Part shown: positions 44,900 through 53,917 of the stretch, one piece after another
How the letters are laid out: every line of letters starts with the position of its first letter
Position numbering within the stretch: the stretch's first letter is position 1
The notes under the pieces: model-generated
The model's database searches: none
The model's input: the letters and a program-made list of their open reading frames with translations, nothing else
What the model was told of the DNA's origin: nothing
Assembly: GCF_018069805.1 (NCBI RefSeq)
Contig: NZ_JAGPYN010000014.1
Coordinates: 62,001 to 126,000, forward strand
DNA: 64,000 bases
Source: Pseudoalteromonas ostreae
GTDB taxonomy: Bacteria; Pseudomonadota; Gammaproteobacteria; Enterobacterales; Alteromonadaceae
Reading direction: 5' to 3'
Made by a program: the position numbers and the translations under genes

Positions 44900-45274
44900 A
44901 TGGATTATTTAGCAGTCAAACACACACACATGGCAATTGCCGTTTTAAGCATTGTTTTATTTTATGTACGTTCATTTTCTCGCCTCGGCAGTGGTGCAAT
45001 CGCTAAAAATAAATTTGTACTTATTGGTAGTCACGCAACCGATACGTTTTTACTTATTTCAGCCTTCGCGCTGATGGCTATTGCAAAAATTAATCCGCTA
45101 GAACAAATGTGGCTGCTTGAAAAGATTATTCTTGTAGTGACGTATATTGCGTTGGGTATTATTGCCAGTAGACAGCAAAAAACCAGTATGAAAATTGTGT
45201 TTTTAGTTGTTACGACTGTGGTCATTGCCTTCATTGGTAAGCTGGCGGTTGCCAAAACAGCGTTTATTTTGTAA
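44900..45274 (+). CDS. sirB2: SirB2 family membrane protein
   Basis: A 124-residue integral membrane protein with four hydrophobic helices and the conserved N-terminal region VKHTHMAIAVLSIVLFYVRS. The family (YchQ in E. coli) has no established function; the name comes from a Salmonella invasion-gene regulator screen. It lies between prmC and sirB1 as in E. coli, separated here by the HD-GYP gene. Confidence 0.9.
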   Translation: MDYLAVKHTHMAIAVLSIVLFYVRSFSRLGSGAIAKNKFVLIGSHATDTFLLISAFALMAIAKINPLEQMWLLEKIILVVTYIALGIIASRQQKTSMKIVFLVVTTVVIAFIGKLAVAKTAFIL

Positions 45275-45282
45275 CTAAATAT

Positions 45283-45313
45283 GTTCAAAGGCTGCACTAA
45301 ACAGTCTTTGAAC
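45283..45313. terminator. Hairpin between sirB2 and sirB1
   Basis: An 8-bp inverted repeat (45283-45290 and 45306-45313) with additional weak inner pairing. No T-run follows, so it may be a processing or pausing site rather than a terminator. Confidence 0.35.
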
Positions 45314-45398
45314 GTTAATCTAACGCGCTACATTGGTATCTGTGTAAAAAAATAGGTAAACTAGCCATTCATTTCCTATTAAAGATGTTGCCGTATTA

Positions 45399-46226
45399 AT
45401 GACCACCCCTTGGTTTGAAGATCAAAATGAACCCTATCAAGATGAGGCTTTTGACACATTCGTTCCCCAAGCGTTGTATCGTTGTATAAGCGCTGAAGCG
45501 AAGTGGGATCCTCAAGTCGATTTAAGTGATAGCTTTGCCACACTGAGCGACTTTGAAAATCAAGTCACTGAACTATGCCAACAGTACCCTGATATTCACG
45601 ACCGCTTTGATGCGTTAGTTGATATGTTTTTTACGCAGTGGTTATTTAGTGTATCCAGTTTAAAAGTTCCCGAATATACCCTCAATAGTTTCAGCTACAT
45701 GCTGAGTATGCGCAGTGGTTCTGAAACAACACTGGGTATTTTATTATGCCATTTGCTGAACCATGCTGGCTTTGATGCAAATGTAACGATTAATAATAGT
45801 GAAATAAATGTCCATGTTGCTATTAGTGACGAAGAAGGTTATTTGTTGGAGCCAAGTTCTGGCCAACAAAGCTGGTATATTATTCCTGAAAACGCCAGTG
45901 AAGAAAATGGTGATGAGCAAGAGCCGCTTGAGCTCATTTTTGACGAAGAAGTGTATAAGCTTTATCTTGCACAACAAAAGTGGGCCTTTATTAGCAGTAA
46001 TAAATTTGGCCATGCTTTAAGCTGTGTTGAGATGTTGATGGAGCTAATAGGCGATGATCCGTATGAAAGACGCGACAGAGGCTATTTACTTAACCAGCTA
46101 GATTGTCCGAAAATGGCACGTGACGATTTACAATTTTTTATCGATGAGTGCCCAGATGATCCTGCGATTGACATTATTCAGCATCAACTTGAAGAACTTG
46201 AAGATAATCACAAAACTCACCATTAA
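45399..46226 (+). CDS. sirB1: SirB1 family protein (transglutaminase-like/TPR)
   Basis: A 275-residue cytoplasmic protein of the SirB1/YchA family. The N-terminal part contains the transglutaminase-like core (SYMLSMRSGSETTLGILLCH, then INVHVAISDEEGYLLEPSSG), without a confident catalytic triad, since the usual Cys appears replaced. The C-terminal part has TPR-like helices (MLMELIGDDPYERRDRGYLL, CPKMARDDLQFFIDECPDDP). The role is unknown. It lies just upstream of DUF819 and kdsA; in E. coli ychA is directly next to kdsA. Confidence 0.9.
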   Translation: MTTPWFEDQNEPYQDEAFDTFVPQALYRCISAEAKWDPQVDLSDSFATLSDFENQVTELCQQYPDIHDRFDALVDMFFTQWLFSVSSLKVPEYTLNSFSYMLSMRSGSETTLGILLCHLLNHAGFDANVTINNSEINVHVAISDEEGYLLEPSSGQQSWYIIPENASEENGDEQEPLELIFDEEVYKLYLAQQKWAFISSNKFGHALSCVEMLMELIGDDPYERRDRGYLLNQLDCPKMARDDLQFFIDECPDDPAIDIIQHQLEELEDNHKTHH

Positions 46227-46242
46227 CTTTTAAGGAATTTAC

Positions 46243-47496
46243 ATGGCTGACGCCCATACTGCCCTGATCACTAATGATGCGGTTGTCTTTGGTTTATTAG
46301 CAGTAATATTAGGCTTTATTTTTAAAACATCGAACAGCTCAAATAGCGCGCTTAAAAAGTTTTACAAATATGTCCCAGCATTATTACTGTGCTATTTTTT
46401 ACCTTCACTATTGAATACGTTTGGCATTGTTGATGGTCATTCATCTAATGTGTACTTTGTAGCATCACGTTACTTGCTTCCGGCGTGCTTAATTTTACTG
46501 ACCATTAGTATTGATTTACGTGCCATTATTAATCTTGGCCCGAAAGCATTAATTATGTTTTTAACCGGTACTGTAGGTATTGTGATCGGCGGCCCGTTGG
46601 CCATTTTGATCATGAGCGCAGTGTATCCAGAAGCCGTCGGTGGTCATGGCCCCGATGCAGTATGGCGTGGCATGACCACGATTGCTGGAAGCTGGATTGG
46701 TGGTGGTGCAAACCAAGCATCGATGAAAGAAATGTTTGAAGTTGGCGGAGATATATTCTCAGCAATGGTTACGGTAGACGTGATTGTCGCTAATTTATGG
46801 ATGGCAGTATTACTGTTAATGGCTGCCAACCATAAAGCCATTGATGCGAAAACAGGCGCGGATACTAGCGCGATTGAAGAGTTAAAAAATCGCGTTGAAA
46901 AATACCAAGCCGAGCACGCACGTCTGCCAACACTCAATGATTATATGCTGATCATTGCAATTGCATTTGGTATTACCGGTCTGGCGCATTTTTGTGCAGA
47001 CTTTTTAGGACCTTACTTTGGCGCTAACTTTCCGTGGGCACAAGAATATAGCTTAAACAGTAAGTTCTTTTGGTTAATTGTTATTTCGACGACCATAGGT
47101 ATTGCATTGTCGTTTACTAAAGTACGTCATATTGAAGCCTTTGGCGCATCTAAAGTAGCCTCCAGCTTTTTATATATTTTAGTAGCGTCAATTGGCCTTC
47201 ATATGAATATTAAGGCTATATTTGAATCGCCTATGTATTTCGTCATTGGCTTAATTTGGATGCTTACTCACGCCAGTTTAATGTTAATTGTGGCAAAAAT
47301 AATTAAAGCGCCACTATTTTATATGGCCGTCGGCTCACAAGCGAATGTGGGCGGCGCTGCATCGGCACCTGTGGTGGCGTCAGCATTTCACCCGTCGCTT
47401 GCACCGATTGGTGTGTTACTAGCCGTACTCGGTTATGGCGTGGGCACTTACATGGCCTATATTTGTGGATTAATGATGCAAGCAGTTGCACCTTAA
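46243..47496 (+). CDS. DUF819 family membrane protein
   Basis: A 417-residue polytopic membrane protein of the DUF819 family. About ten or eleven hydrophobic segments are seen, with the conserved MTTIAGSWIGGGANQASMKE block near residue 145 and the GSQANVGGAASAPVVASAFH block near 365, each resembling half of an inverted transporter repeat. The family is uncharacterised; the duplicated Gly-rich blocks suggest a secondary carrier or exchanger (inference). It sits 16 bases after sirB1 and 10 before kdsA, so it is part of that operon, where E. coli has no such gene. Confidence 0.88.
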   Translation: MADAHTALITNDAVVFGLLAVILGFIFKTSNSSNSALKKFYKYVPALLLCYFLPSLLNTFGIVDGHSSNVYFVASRYLLPACLILLTISIDLRAIINLGPKALIMFLTGTVGIVIGGPLAILIMSAVYPEAVGGHGPDAVWRGMTTIAGSWIGGGANQASMKEMFEVGGDIFSAMVTVDVIVANLWMAVLLLMAANHKAIDAKTGADTSAIEELKNRVEKYQAEHARLPTLNDYMLIIAIAFGITGLAHFCADFLGPYFGANFPWAQEYSLNSKFFWLIVISTTIGIALSFTKVRHIEAFGASKVASSFLYILVASIGLHMNIKAIFESPMYFVIGLIWMLTHASLMLIVAKIIKAPLFYMAVGSQANVGGAASAPVVASAFHPSLAPIGVLLAVLGYGVGTYMAYICGLMMQAVAP

Positions 47497-47503
47497 GGAA
47501 TGA

Positions 47504-48361
<858 letters not shown>

Positions 48362-48377
48362 TATTAAAGAATACTTA

Positions 48378-48397
48378 AAAGCGACTTAGGTCGCTTT
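48378..48397 (+). terminator. Terminator after kdsA
   Basis: An AAAGCGAC/GTCGCTTT stem with a TTAG loop, followed by a T-run; 17 bases after the stop codon. Confidence 0.9.
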
Positions 48398-48477
48398 TTT
48401 TATGTCTTGAATATACACCTTGCTAGTTGGCGTATATAATCAACCCATAAGAAAAACTAATTCTAAGTTTGATCACT

Positions 48478-49374
48478 ATGTCTCGACGTGTTCCGCCACT
48501 AAACGCATTAAAAGCATTTGAAGCTGCTGCTCGCCATTTGAGTTTTACTAAAGCGGCTGAAGAGTTATACGTCACGCAGGCGGCGGTTAGCCATCAAATA
48601 AAAACCTTAGAAGAGCATCTTGGGTTAAAACTATTTTTGCGTAAAAACCGTTCTTTATTGCTCACCGAAGAAGGTCAAGGTTACTTTTTAGATATTAAAG
48701 AAATATTTACTCAGCTAATTGACGCTACCGAAAAGCTATTAGCCCGTGGTGCAAAAGGCTCATTAACCGTGAGTTTAACGCCCAGCTTTGCTATTCAATG
48801 GTTAGTGCCACGCTTGAGCTTATTTAACGAACTGCACCCTGAGATAGATGTACGAATAAAAGCCCAAGATCAAGACGAAAACTCACTCACCGATGATGTT
48901 GATGTGGCTATTTATTATGGCCGTGGTCATTGGAGTGGCGTGCAAACGCATAAACTGCATACCGAATACTTAGTGCCTTTGTGTAGCCCTATGCTATTAA
49001 CAGGGCCAAAGCCGCTGGATCAGCCAAGTGATTTGGCAAACCATACTTTATTACACGATACCACCCGGAAAAACTGGAAAACGTGGATGAAAACCGCCGG
49101 TGTACGTAATGTGCAAGTAAACCAAGGGCCAATATTTAGCCACTCATCAATGGTGCTGCAAGCAGCTGTGCATGGTCAAGGAGTTGCTATTGGTAACAGT
49201 GTGCTTGCTAAACCAGATATTGATGCAGGACGTTTAGTCATTCCGTTTAACCACAGTTTAGAAAGTAAAAATGCTTATTATTTAGTGAGCCGTGAAACGC
49301 AATCTGAATTAGGTAAAATAGTGTCGTTTAAGCAGTGGATGCTAAGCCTCGTTGAGCAAGAACAAGAGTATTAA
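48478..49374 (+). CDS. gcvA: LysR-type regulator GcvA
   Basis: A 298-residue LysR regulator closely matching GcvA: RRVPPLNALKAFEAAARHLS, TQAAVSHQIKTLEEHLGLKL and RKNRSLLLTEEGQGYFLDIK in the DNA-binding half, then a substrate-binding domain. GcvA activates the glycine cleavage genes in response to glycine. The start at 48478 matches the family; an in-frame TTG at 48469 is rejected. The order gcvA - (hydrolase) - ygdD - rlmM is that of E. coli with one extra gene. The target operon gcvTHP is not in the window. Confidence 0.93.
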   Translation: MSRRVPPLNALKAFEAAARHLSFTKAAEELYVTQAAVSHQIKTLEEHLGLKLFLRKNRSLLLTEEGQGYFLDIKEIFTQLIDATEKLLARGAKGSLTVSLTPSFAIQWLVPRLSLFNELHPEIDVRIKAQDQDENSLTDDVDVAIYYGRGHWSGVQTHKLHTEYLVPLCSPMLLTGPKPLDQPSDLANHTLLHDTTRKNWKTWMKTAGVRNVQVNQGPIFSHSSMVLQAAVHGQGVAIGNSVLAKPDIDAGRLVIPFNHSLESKNAYYLVSRETQSELGKIVSFKQWMLSLVEQEQEY

Positions 49375-49375
49375 T

Positions 49376-50008
49376 ATGATTGAATGGATAAAAAGTAACA
49401 CACCAGCCAAAGCTCAGTTTATTTTTGCCCATGGCGCAGGTGCTGGTAGTGATTCTGAGTTTATGCAGCAGATGGCGCAATTAATAGCTGCGCATGAGAT
49501 TGATGTAGGTTTGTTTGATTTTGAATATATGCAAACTGCCAAGCAAACCAATAAGCGCAGGCCTCCCGATCGGGCGCCAAAATTGCTGGATTATTTTGAA
49601 CAGGTATTAACTTTTGTACAGCCAAACTTACCGTTATTTATTGGTGGCAAGTCAATGGGCGGGCGGATGGCATCAATGCTTGTCAGTGAAGAGCGAGTAA
49701 CAATGCCAACAATTTCAGGCGTATTGGCATTTGGCTATCCATTTCATCCACCAGGCAAGGCTGATAAATTACGCATTGATCATTTTGGTAAAATAGCATG
49801 CCCATTTATGGTGCTTCAAGGAGAGCGGGATACGTTTGGCACCCGTGATGAATTAACCCAATTGCACCTTGATAAGCGCCCTGAGTTTGTTTGGTTAGTC
49901 GATGGCGATCATTCTTTAAAACCGCGTAAACGTAGTGGCTTTACGGAGCTTGAAAATATCCAAAGCGCAGCTGAGCACGCCGCAGGGTTTATCAAGCATC
50001 ACATCTAA
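49376..50008 (+). CDS. Alpha/beta hydrolase, TEX30/KANL3-like
   Basis: A 210-residue hydrolase of the small alpha/beta type. Seen: the FAHGAGAGSDSEFM oxyanion region, the nucleophile elbow GGKSMGGRMASM near residue 96, LQGERDTFGTRDE carrying the acid, and VDGDHSLKPRKRSG with the catalytic His. The family includes eukaryotic TEX30/KANSL3-like proteins; bacterial substrates are unknown. The ATG follows the gcvA stop by one base (TAATATG), so the two are coupled; a longer start at 49352 inside gcvA is rejected. Confidence 0.87.
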   Translation: MIEWIKSNTPAKAQFIFAHGAGAGSDSEFMQQMAQLIAAHEIDVGLFDFEYMQTAKQTNKRRPPDRAPKLLDYFEQVLTFVQPNLPLFIGGKSMGGRMASMLVSEERVTMPTISGVLAFGYPFHPPGKADKLRIDHFGKIACPFMVLQGERDTFGTRDELTQLHLDKRPEFVWLVDGDHSLKPRKRSGFTELENIQSAAEHAAGFIKHHI

Positions 50009-50032
50009 AGGCAATTTCGCAGGAAAAAAACT

Positions 50033-50401
50033 ATGATTAAACTATTTTTAATGGCTGGCAGTTTATTTTGCATGCTATCAGTGGTGTTGGGCGCCTTTGC
50101 GGCTCATGGTTTAAAAAGCCGTGTTTCTGAATATGCTATTGGCGTATTTAAAACTGCGGCAGAGTATCAGATGGTGCATGGCCTTGCGTTAATTGCGATT
50201 GCCATTTTAATAAAATGGGGAATAAACCTTACATCGGCTGGTTGGTTTATTATTGCTGGTATTTTGTTGTTTAGTGGCAGTTTATATTTATTAGCAATCA
50301 CCGGTTATAAGTGGCTTGGCCCCATCACACCCGTTGGTGGTTTATGTTTTATTATTGGTTGGACTATTTTATTAGTGCAAGTAGCACGGTTTAAATTTTA
50401 A
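50033..50401 (+). CDS. ygdD: DUF423 membrane protein YgdD
   Basis: A 122-residue membrane protein with four hydrophobic helices and the DUF423 signature: GAFAAHGLKSRVSEYAIGVF near residue 20, then EYQMVHGLALIAIAIL, and GPITPVGGLCFIIGWTILLV near the end. Function unknown. It lies between gcvA and rlmM as in E. coli. Confidence 0.9.
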   Translation: MIKLFLMAGSLFCMLSVVLGAFAAHGLKSRVSEYAIGVFKTAAEYQMVHGLALIAIAILIKWGINLTSAGWFIIAGILLFSGSLYLLAITGYKWLGPITPVGGLCFIIGWTILLVQVARFKF

Positions 50402-50439
50402 TTGAGAATATCGCTCAAAAGAGCAATTAAAGGGTTTTT

Positions 50440-51525
50440 ATGTCAAGTGTAGTGATTTACTGCCGCAGTGGTTTTGAAAATGATGCCGCTGCAGAAATAA
50501 CATTTCATGCCGCAGAGCAAGGTTTTGCTGGGTATGTAAAAGCAAAGCCAAATACCGGCTATGTTATTTACGAATGTTTTGAAGCGCAGCATAGTGATGA
50601 AATCATCAAAAAGGTTGATTTCAAAAATATGGTATTTGCCCGTCAGTGGTTTGCCGGCACTTTACTTGAAAACATGCCTGTCGAAGACCGTGTTGGCGAA
50701 ATAGTAACAGCAGCGGTCGATTTTCCACTTTGTTCAGAGCTACGGGTAGAAACACCCGATACCAATGAAGGCAAAGAGCTGTTAACTTTCTGCAAAAAAA
50801 TCTCTACCCCACTTAAAAAGGCTTTAGAGAAACAAAACACCGTGTTACGCGAACCTAAAGCTAATCGTCCCGTTATGCACATTATGTTTTTAACTAATAA
50901 CACCGCTTATGTTGGGCATTCATATAGTTATAATAATTCCCCATTTTTTATGGGAATATTACGACTAAGAATGCCAAGTGATGGGCCAAGTCGTTCTACG
51001 TTAAAGCTCGATGAAGCATTTAATGTGTTTATCCCACCTAACGAAGTTGAAGCGCGAGTTCAAGCCGGTATGCGCAGTGTTGACTTAGGTGCTTGCCCAG
51101 GTGGTTGGACGTATCAACTAGTGCGTCGCGGGATGTTTGTTAGCGCCATTGATAACGGCCCAATGAATGATGATTTAATGCAAACAGGTCAAGTTAAGCA
51201 CTTTCGTGTTGATGGTTTTAAATACCGCCCTGAGAAAAGAAATATTACTTGGTTAGTATGCGATATGGTAGAAAAACCAACCAAAGTAACCAGTCTTATG
51301 ATTGATTGGGCAGTCAATGCCTACGCCAAAGAGCTCATATTTAACTTGAAACTCCCTATGAAAAAGCGTTTTGATAGTGTGTATGAATGCTTAACCATGA
51401 TCAAAGAAGAGCTTAATAAATACGGCATAAGCTATGAGCTACAAGCTAAGCATTTATATCATGATAGGGAAGAAGTCACTGTGCATTTGAACGTGACGAA
51501 AGTGCCGCAAAGCCTATATAGCTAA
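50440..51525 (+). CDS. rlmM: 23S rRNA (cytidine-2498-2'-O)-methyltransferase
   Basis: A 361-residue methyltransferase modifying C2498 of 23S rRNA. The N-terminal THUMP-like part is followed by a Rossmann methyltransferase domain: LGACPGGWTYQLVRRGMFVS near 210 (SAM site), WLVCDMVEKPTKV (Asp of the KDKE set), and LIFNLKLPMKKRF (Lys). Length matches E. coli RlmM (YgdE). The RSTLKLDEAFNVF stretch holds the first catalytic Lys. It is the last gene of the gcvA-ygdD-rlmM order. Confidence 0.95.
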   Translation: MSSVVIYCRSGFENDAAAEITFHAAEQGFAGYVKAKPNTGYVIYECFEAQHSDEIIKKVDFKNMVFARQWFAGTLLENMPVEDRVGEIVTAAVDFPLCSELRVETPDTNEGKELLTFCKKISTPLKKALEKQNTVLREPKANRPVMHIMFLTNNTAYVGHSYSYNNSPFFMGILRLRMPSDGPSRSTLKLDEAFNVFIPPNEVEARVQAGMRSVDLGACPGGWTYQLVRRGMFVSAIDNGPMNDDLMQTGQVKHFRVDGFKYRPEKRNITWLVCDMVEKPTKVTSLMIDWAVNAYAKELIFNLKLPMKKRFDSVYECLTMIKEELNKYGISYELQAKHLYHDREEVTVHLNVTKVPQSLYS

Positions 51526-51569
51526 TTAATTTTAGTGTGGCATGAATACCGGCTAAATAAAGGTAAAAA

Positions 51570-51926
51570 TTGATGTATAAGAACCAAGAAGTTATTTTGC
51601 GCTTGCGCGCTAATATACCACAGTTTGAATGTGTTGAAGGTTGTCATGATTGCTGTGGCCCCGTAACAACTTCATCAGAAGAAATGTCTCGATTACCAGT
51701 AAAAACGGATGCCGAGCATGAAGCCGCACTAAATGAATTTAATTGTGTACATCTGGGCCCTAAAGGCTGCACTGTATATGACGAGCGGCCGTTGATTTGC
51801 CGCTTGTTTGGTACTACGCCTCGAATGCCTTGTCCAAATGATCGCAAGCCAGAGCAGCCTGTAGACATTAAAACAGAGCGCGAAGTGCACCATTTTATTG
51901 CTAATACACGGCAAGTTTTAGTGTAA
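51570..51926 (+). CDS. YkgJ-family cysteine cluster protein
   Basis: A 118-residue protein with cysteine pairs CVEGCHDCCGP near residue 20, NCVHLGPKGCTVYDERPLIC near 58, and a C-terminal MPCPND. The CxxxCxxCC and C...C...C pattern is that of the YkgJ/UPF0153 group, which bind a metal or an iron-sulfur cluster; function is unknown. AAGG precedes the ATG. It is convergent with cysZ. Confidence 0.88.
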   Translation: MMYKNQEVILRLRANIPQFECVEGCHDCCGPVTTSSEEMSRLPVKTDAEHEAALNEFNCVHLGPKGCTVYDERPLICRLFGTTPRMPCPNDRKPEQPVDIKTEREVHHFIANTRQVLV

Positions 51927-51940
51927 ATAGTGCCGTAAAT

Positions 51941-51973
51941 AGGGGACTTAATAATGGCTTATTGTCGTCCCCT
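51941..51973. terminator. Hairpin between convergent YkgJ-like and cysZ genes
   Basis: AGGGGAC (51941-51947) pairs with GTCCCCT (51967-51973), with further inner TAATAA/TTATT pairing. No T-run on either side, so only a tentative terminator. Confidence 0.45.
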
Positions 51974-51982
51974 CTGAGCGTT

Positions 51983-52711
51983 TTATTCGCGATACTTAGG
52001 GCGGTATTGATCAACCCATAAGCGAGTTGCGCCGCACACAGCGACGGGCATAACAATTAAATTCACGATAGGAATGGCTGTAAGCAACAACACTGCTAAG
52101 CCGAATCCATACGAGAGAGTTTGTTTTTGTTTTAAGTCTTCTTTCATTTCTTTAAAGCAAATTTTGTGATTATCAAACGGATAATCTTTGTATTGCACGG
52201 CATACATCCAACAGGTAAACATCACCCATAACACTTGGCCGATAACAGGTAATATCCATAGTAAGATAAAAAAGCCAATGGCGCGTGGTAGGTAATAGCA
52301 CAACTTTGTCCACTCACGGCCAAGCATTCGTGGCACATCTTTCACTATCTCCGCTAAGCCATCATCGTTAATTTTTTGACCGGTTAAATACAGCTCTACT
52401 TTTTCACTGAGTAAGCCATTAAAGGGCGCGGCAATGAAATTAGTGATCACCGAAAACAGCATACTGTAGCTAAATAAAATCACTAATACTGCAATAGGCC
52501 ACATCAGCCACTCCAGCCAACTTAACCACGTTGGTAATAGATCATTTAAATAAGTAAACCCATCGGTAAGCCAGCCATATAAAAAGAATAATGAGCTACC
52601 AAAAAGCACTATATTGATTAATAAAGGAATAAATACAAAACGTTTGAGGCCTTTTTGAGTGATCAATTTAAAGCCCGAAAAAAAATACTCCATACCCTGC
52701 GTAAACTGCAC
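51983..52711 (-). CDS. cysZ: Sulfate transporter CysZ
   Basis: A 242-residue inner-membrane protein of the CysZ/EI24 family, which imports sulfate for cysteine synthesis. Seen: the GMEYFFSGFKLITQKGLKRF N-terminus, four or five long hydrophobic segments, and the FIAAPFNGLLSEKVE block near residue 100 that is conserved in the family. The C-terminal IPIVNLIVMPVAVCGATRLW is also typical. No cysK is next to it. The PAPS-dependent sulfotransferase-like gene 600 bases away is on the other strand. Confidence 0.93.
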   Translation of the reverse strand: MQFTQGMEYFFSGFKLITQKGLKRFVFIPLLINIVLFGSSLFFLYGWLTDGFTYLNDLLPTWLSWLEWLMWPIAVLVILFSYSMLFSVITNFIAAPFNGLLSEKVELYLTGQKINDDGLAEIVKDVPRMLGREWTKLCYYLPRAIGFFILLWILPVIGQVLWVMFTCWMYAVQYKDYPFDNHKICFKEMKEDLKQKQTLSYGFGLAVLLLTAIPIVNLIVMPVAVCGATRLWVDQYRPKYRE

Positions 52712-52938
52712 GTGAAAACCTCAGATCATACCAACATGCCCTCAGTATAAATTGCTCAGATATTTTGAACAGTATTTTTGCGTAACAAAGTGTTTAATAT
52801 TTGAAGCTTTTCAAGAGAAGTGCAATAGTTAAGGAGGTTAATTGAGGACTAAGAACACCAGTTAGCAATGATGTATGAACTAATTGAATTAGAATAATGA
52901 CTCAGCTATGCTCGCTTTGTAAGTAAAACATTCAGGAA

Positions 52939-53202
52939 ATGTCATTTTCTGATTTTAATGCTTTTATAAAAGAGAGTATTTTGGAATCATTTAACATTAC
53001 TCGTATTGATACCGAGTTTGGGATTTTTCGTATTTCAGGTTTATGGGATACTTTAAATATGAATGCACTAACTATAATATCAATTGAAATTATGGGAACC
53101 GATGGTTGGGTACTATTAAATCAAACATACGATGCAGTTACCAAATTAATAATAGACCTCATTCCAACCCTGCAATTACATTTACTTAGTAATGACAAAT
53201 AA
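52939..53202 (+). CDS. Small hypothetical protein (orphan)
   Basis: An 87-residue reading frame I do not recognise. The sequence looks protein-like (FNITRIDTEFGIFRISGLWD, then a hydrophobic ALTIISIEIMG). The AGGA is only 1-2 bases from the ATG, a poor spacing, so expression is doubtful. A stop codon lies in frame 15 bases upstream. It could be a decayed fragment of a larger gene. Confidence 0.4.
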   Translation: MSFSDFNAFIKESILESFNITRIDTEFGIFRISGLWDTLNMNALTIISIEIMGTDGWVLLNQTYDAVTKLIIDLIPTLQLHLLSNDK

Positions 53203-53296
53203 AATTGTACTTTAATGGATGAAGAGTTTGTATCAATGTCTGAATCCTAGCACGCTTGGTATATACTAACGGCCTTTTAAAAATGAGTGACGTTAG

Positions 53297-53917
53297 ATGT
53301 CTAAGATTTTTATTATCGGCCTACCTCGAACTGGCACTACTAGTATTAGTGTTGCGTTGTTAGATATGGGCTTGTTGGTTGCGCATACCGCGTTTACTAA
53401 AAAAGCGTTTGAAATGGCTGATGCTATATCTGACGCACCATGTTTTAGCGACTATATGCATTTAGACAGGTTATTTCCTGGTGCTAAGTTTATTTATTTA
53501 AACCGAGACCTAAAAGCATGGTTGCCATCCATCACGATGCTGCTTGAAAAAATGGCGCCACATCTTGATCTTAAAACAGGGCACTTTAGCCCGGTTCTAA
53601 AGCGCAGCTTTCACCAAACCTTCCCTAATATTCACCCTTTGTGTGAAGCGACCCTAACAAATCATTATCGTAATCATCAGCAGGCAGTATTGGCTTACTT
53701 TAAAGATCGTGATGACTTTTTATCGATTGATGTAAGTAAACAGGGCAGTTTATTATTACTAAAGCAGTTTCTAGGGTTACCAAACACAGGTGATACTGAC
53801 TTTGCGAAATTAAATGTTGGCCGTAATGTGGCAAACTGGCGTGAGTATAAACACCCTAATAAGGTGAATGCCAACTTAGCCGGAGCAGAGCATCGCAAGT
53901 TCTTTGATTACGGTTGA
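53297..53917 (+). CDS. Sulfotransferase family protein
   Basis: A 206-residue protein. The PAPS 5'-phosphosulfate loop IIGLPRTGTTSISVALLDMG lies at residues 6-25, and the 3'-phosphate binding region with FPGAKFIYLNRDLKAWLPSI is near residue 60-80, typical of bacterial sulfotransferases (Sulfotransfer family). It should transfer sulfate from PAPS to an unknown hydroxyl or amine acceptor, in the cytoplasm. Length is short but complete for the family. Its last 10 bases overlap the convergent 463-residue gene. No partner enzyme of a known sulfated product is adjacent. Confidence 0.83.
   Translation: MSKIFIIGLPRTGTTSISVALLDMGLLVAHTAFTKKAFEMADAISDAPCFSDYMHLDRLFPGAKFIYLNRDLKAWLPSITMLLEKMAPHLDLKTGHFSPVLKRSFHQTFPNIHPLCEATLTNHYRNHQQAVLAYFKDRDDFLSIDVSKQGSLLLLKQFLGLPNTGDTDFAKLNVGRNVANWREYKHPNKVNANLAGAEHRKFFDYG

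Noticed and set aside
45006-45313. Minus-strand frame opposite sirB2
   Set aside because: Antisense to a conserved gene in conserved order.
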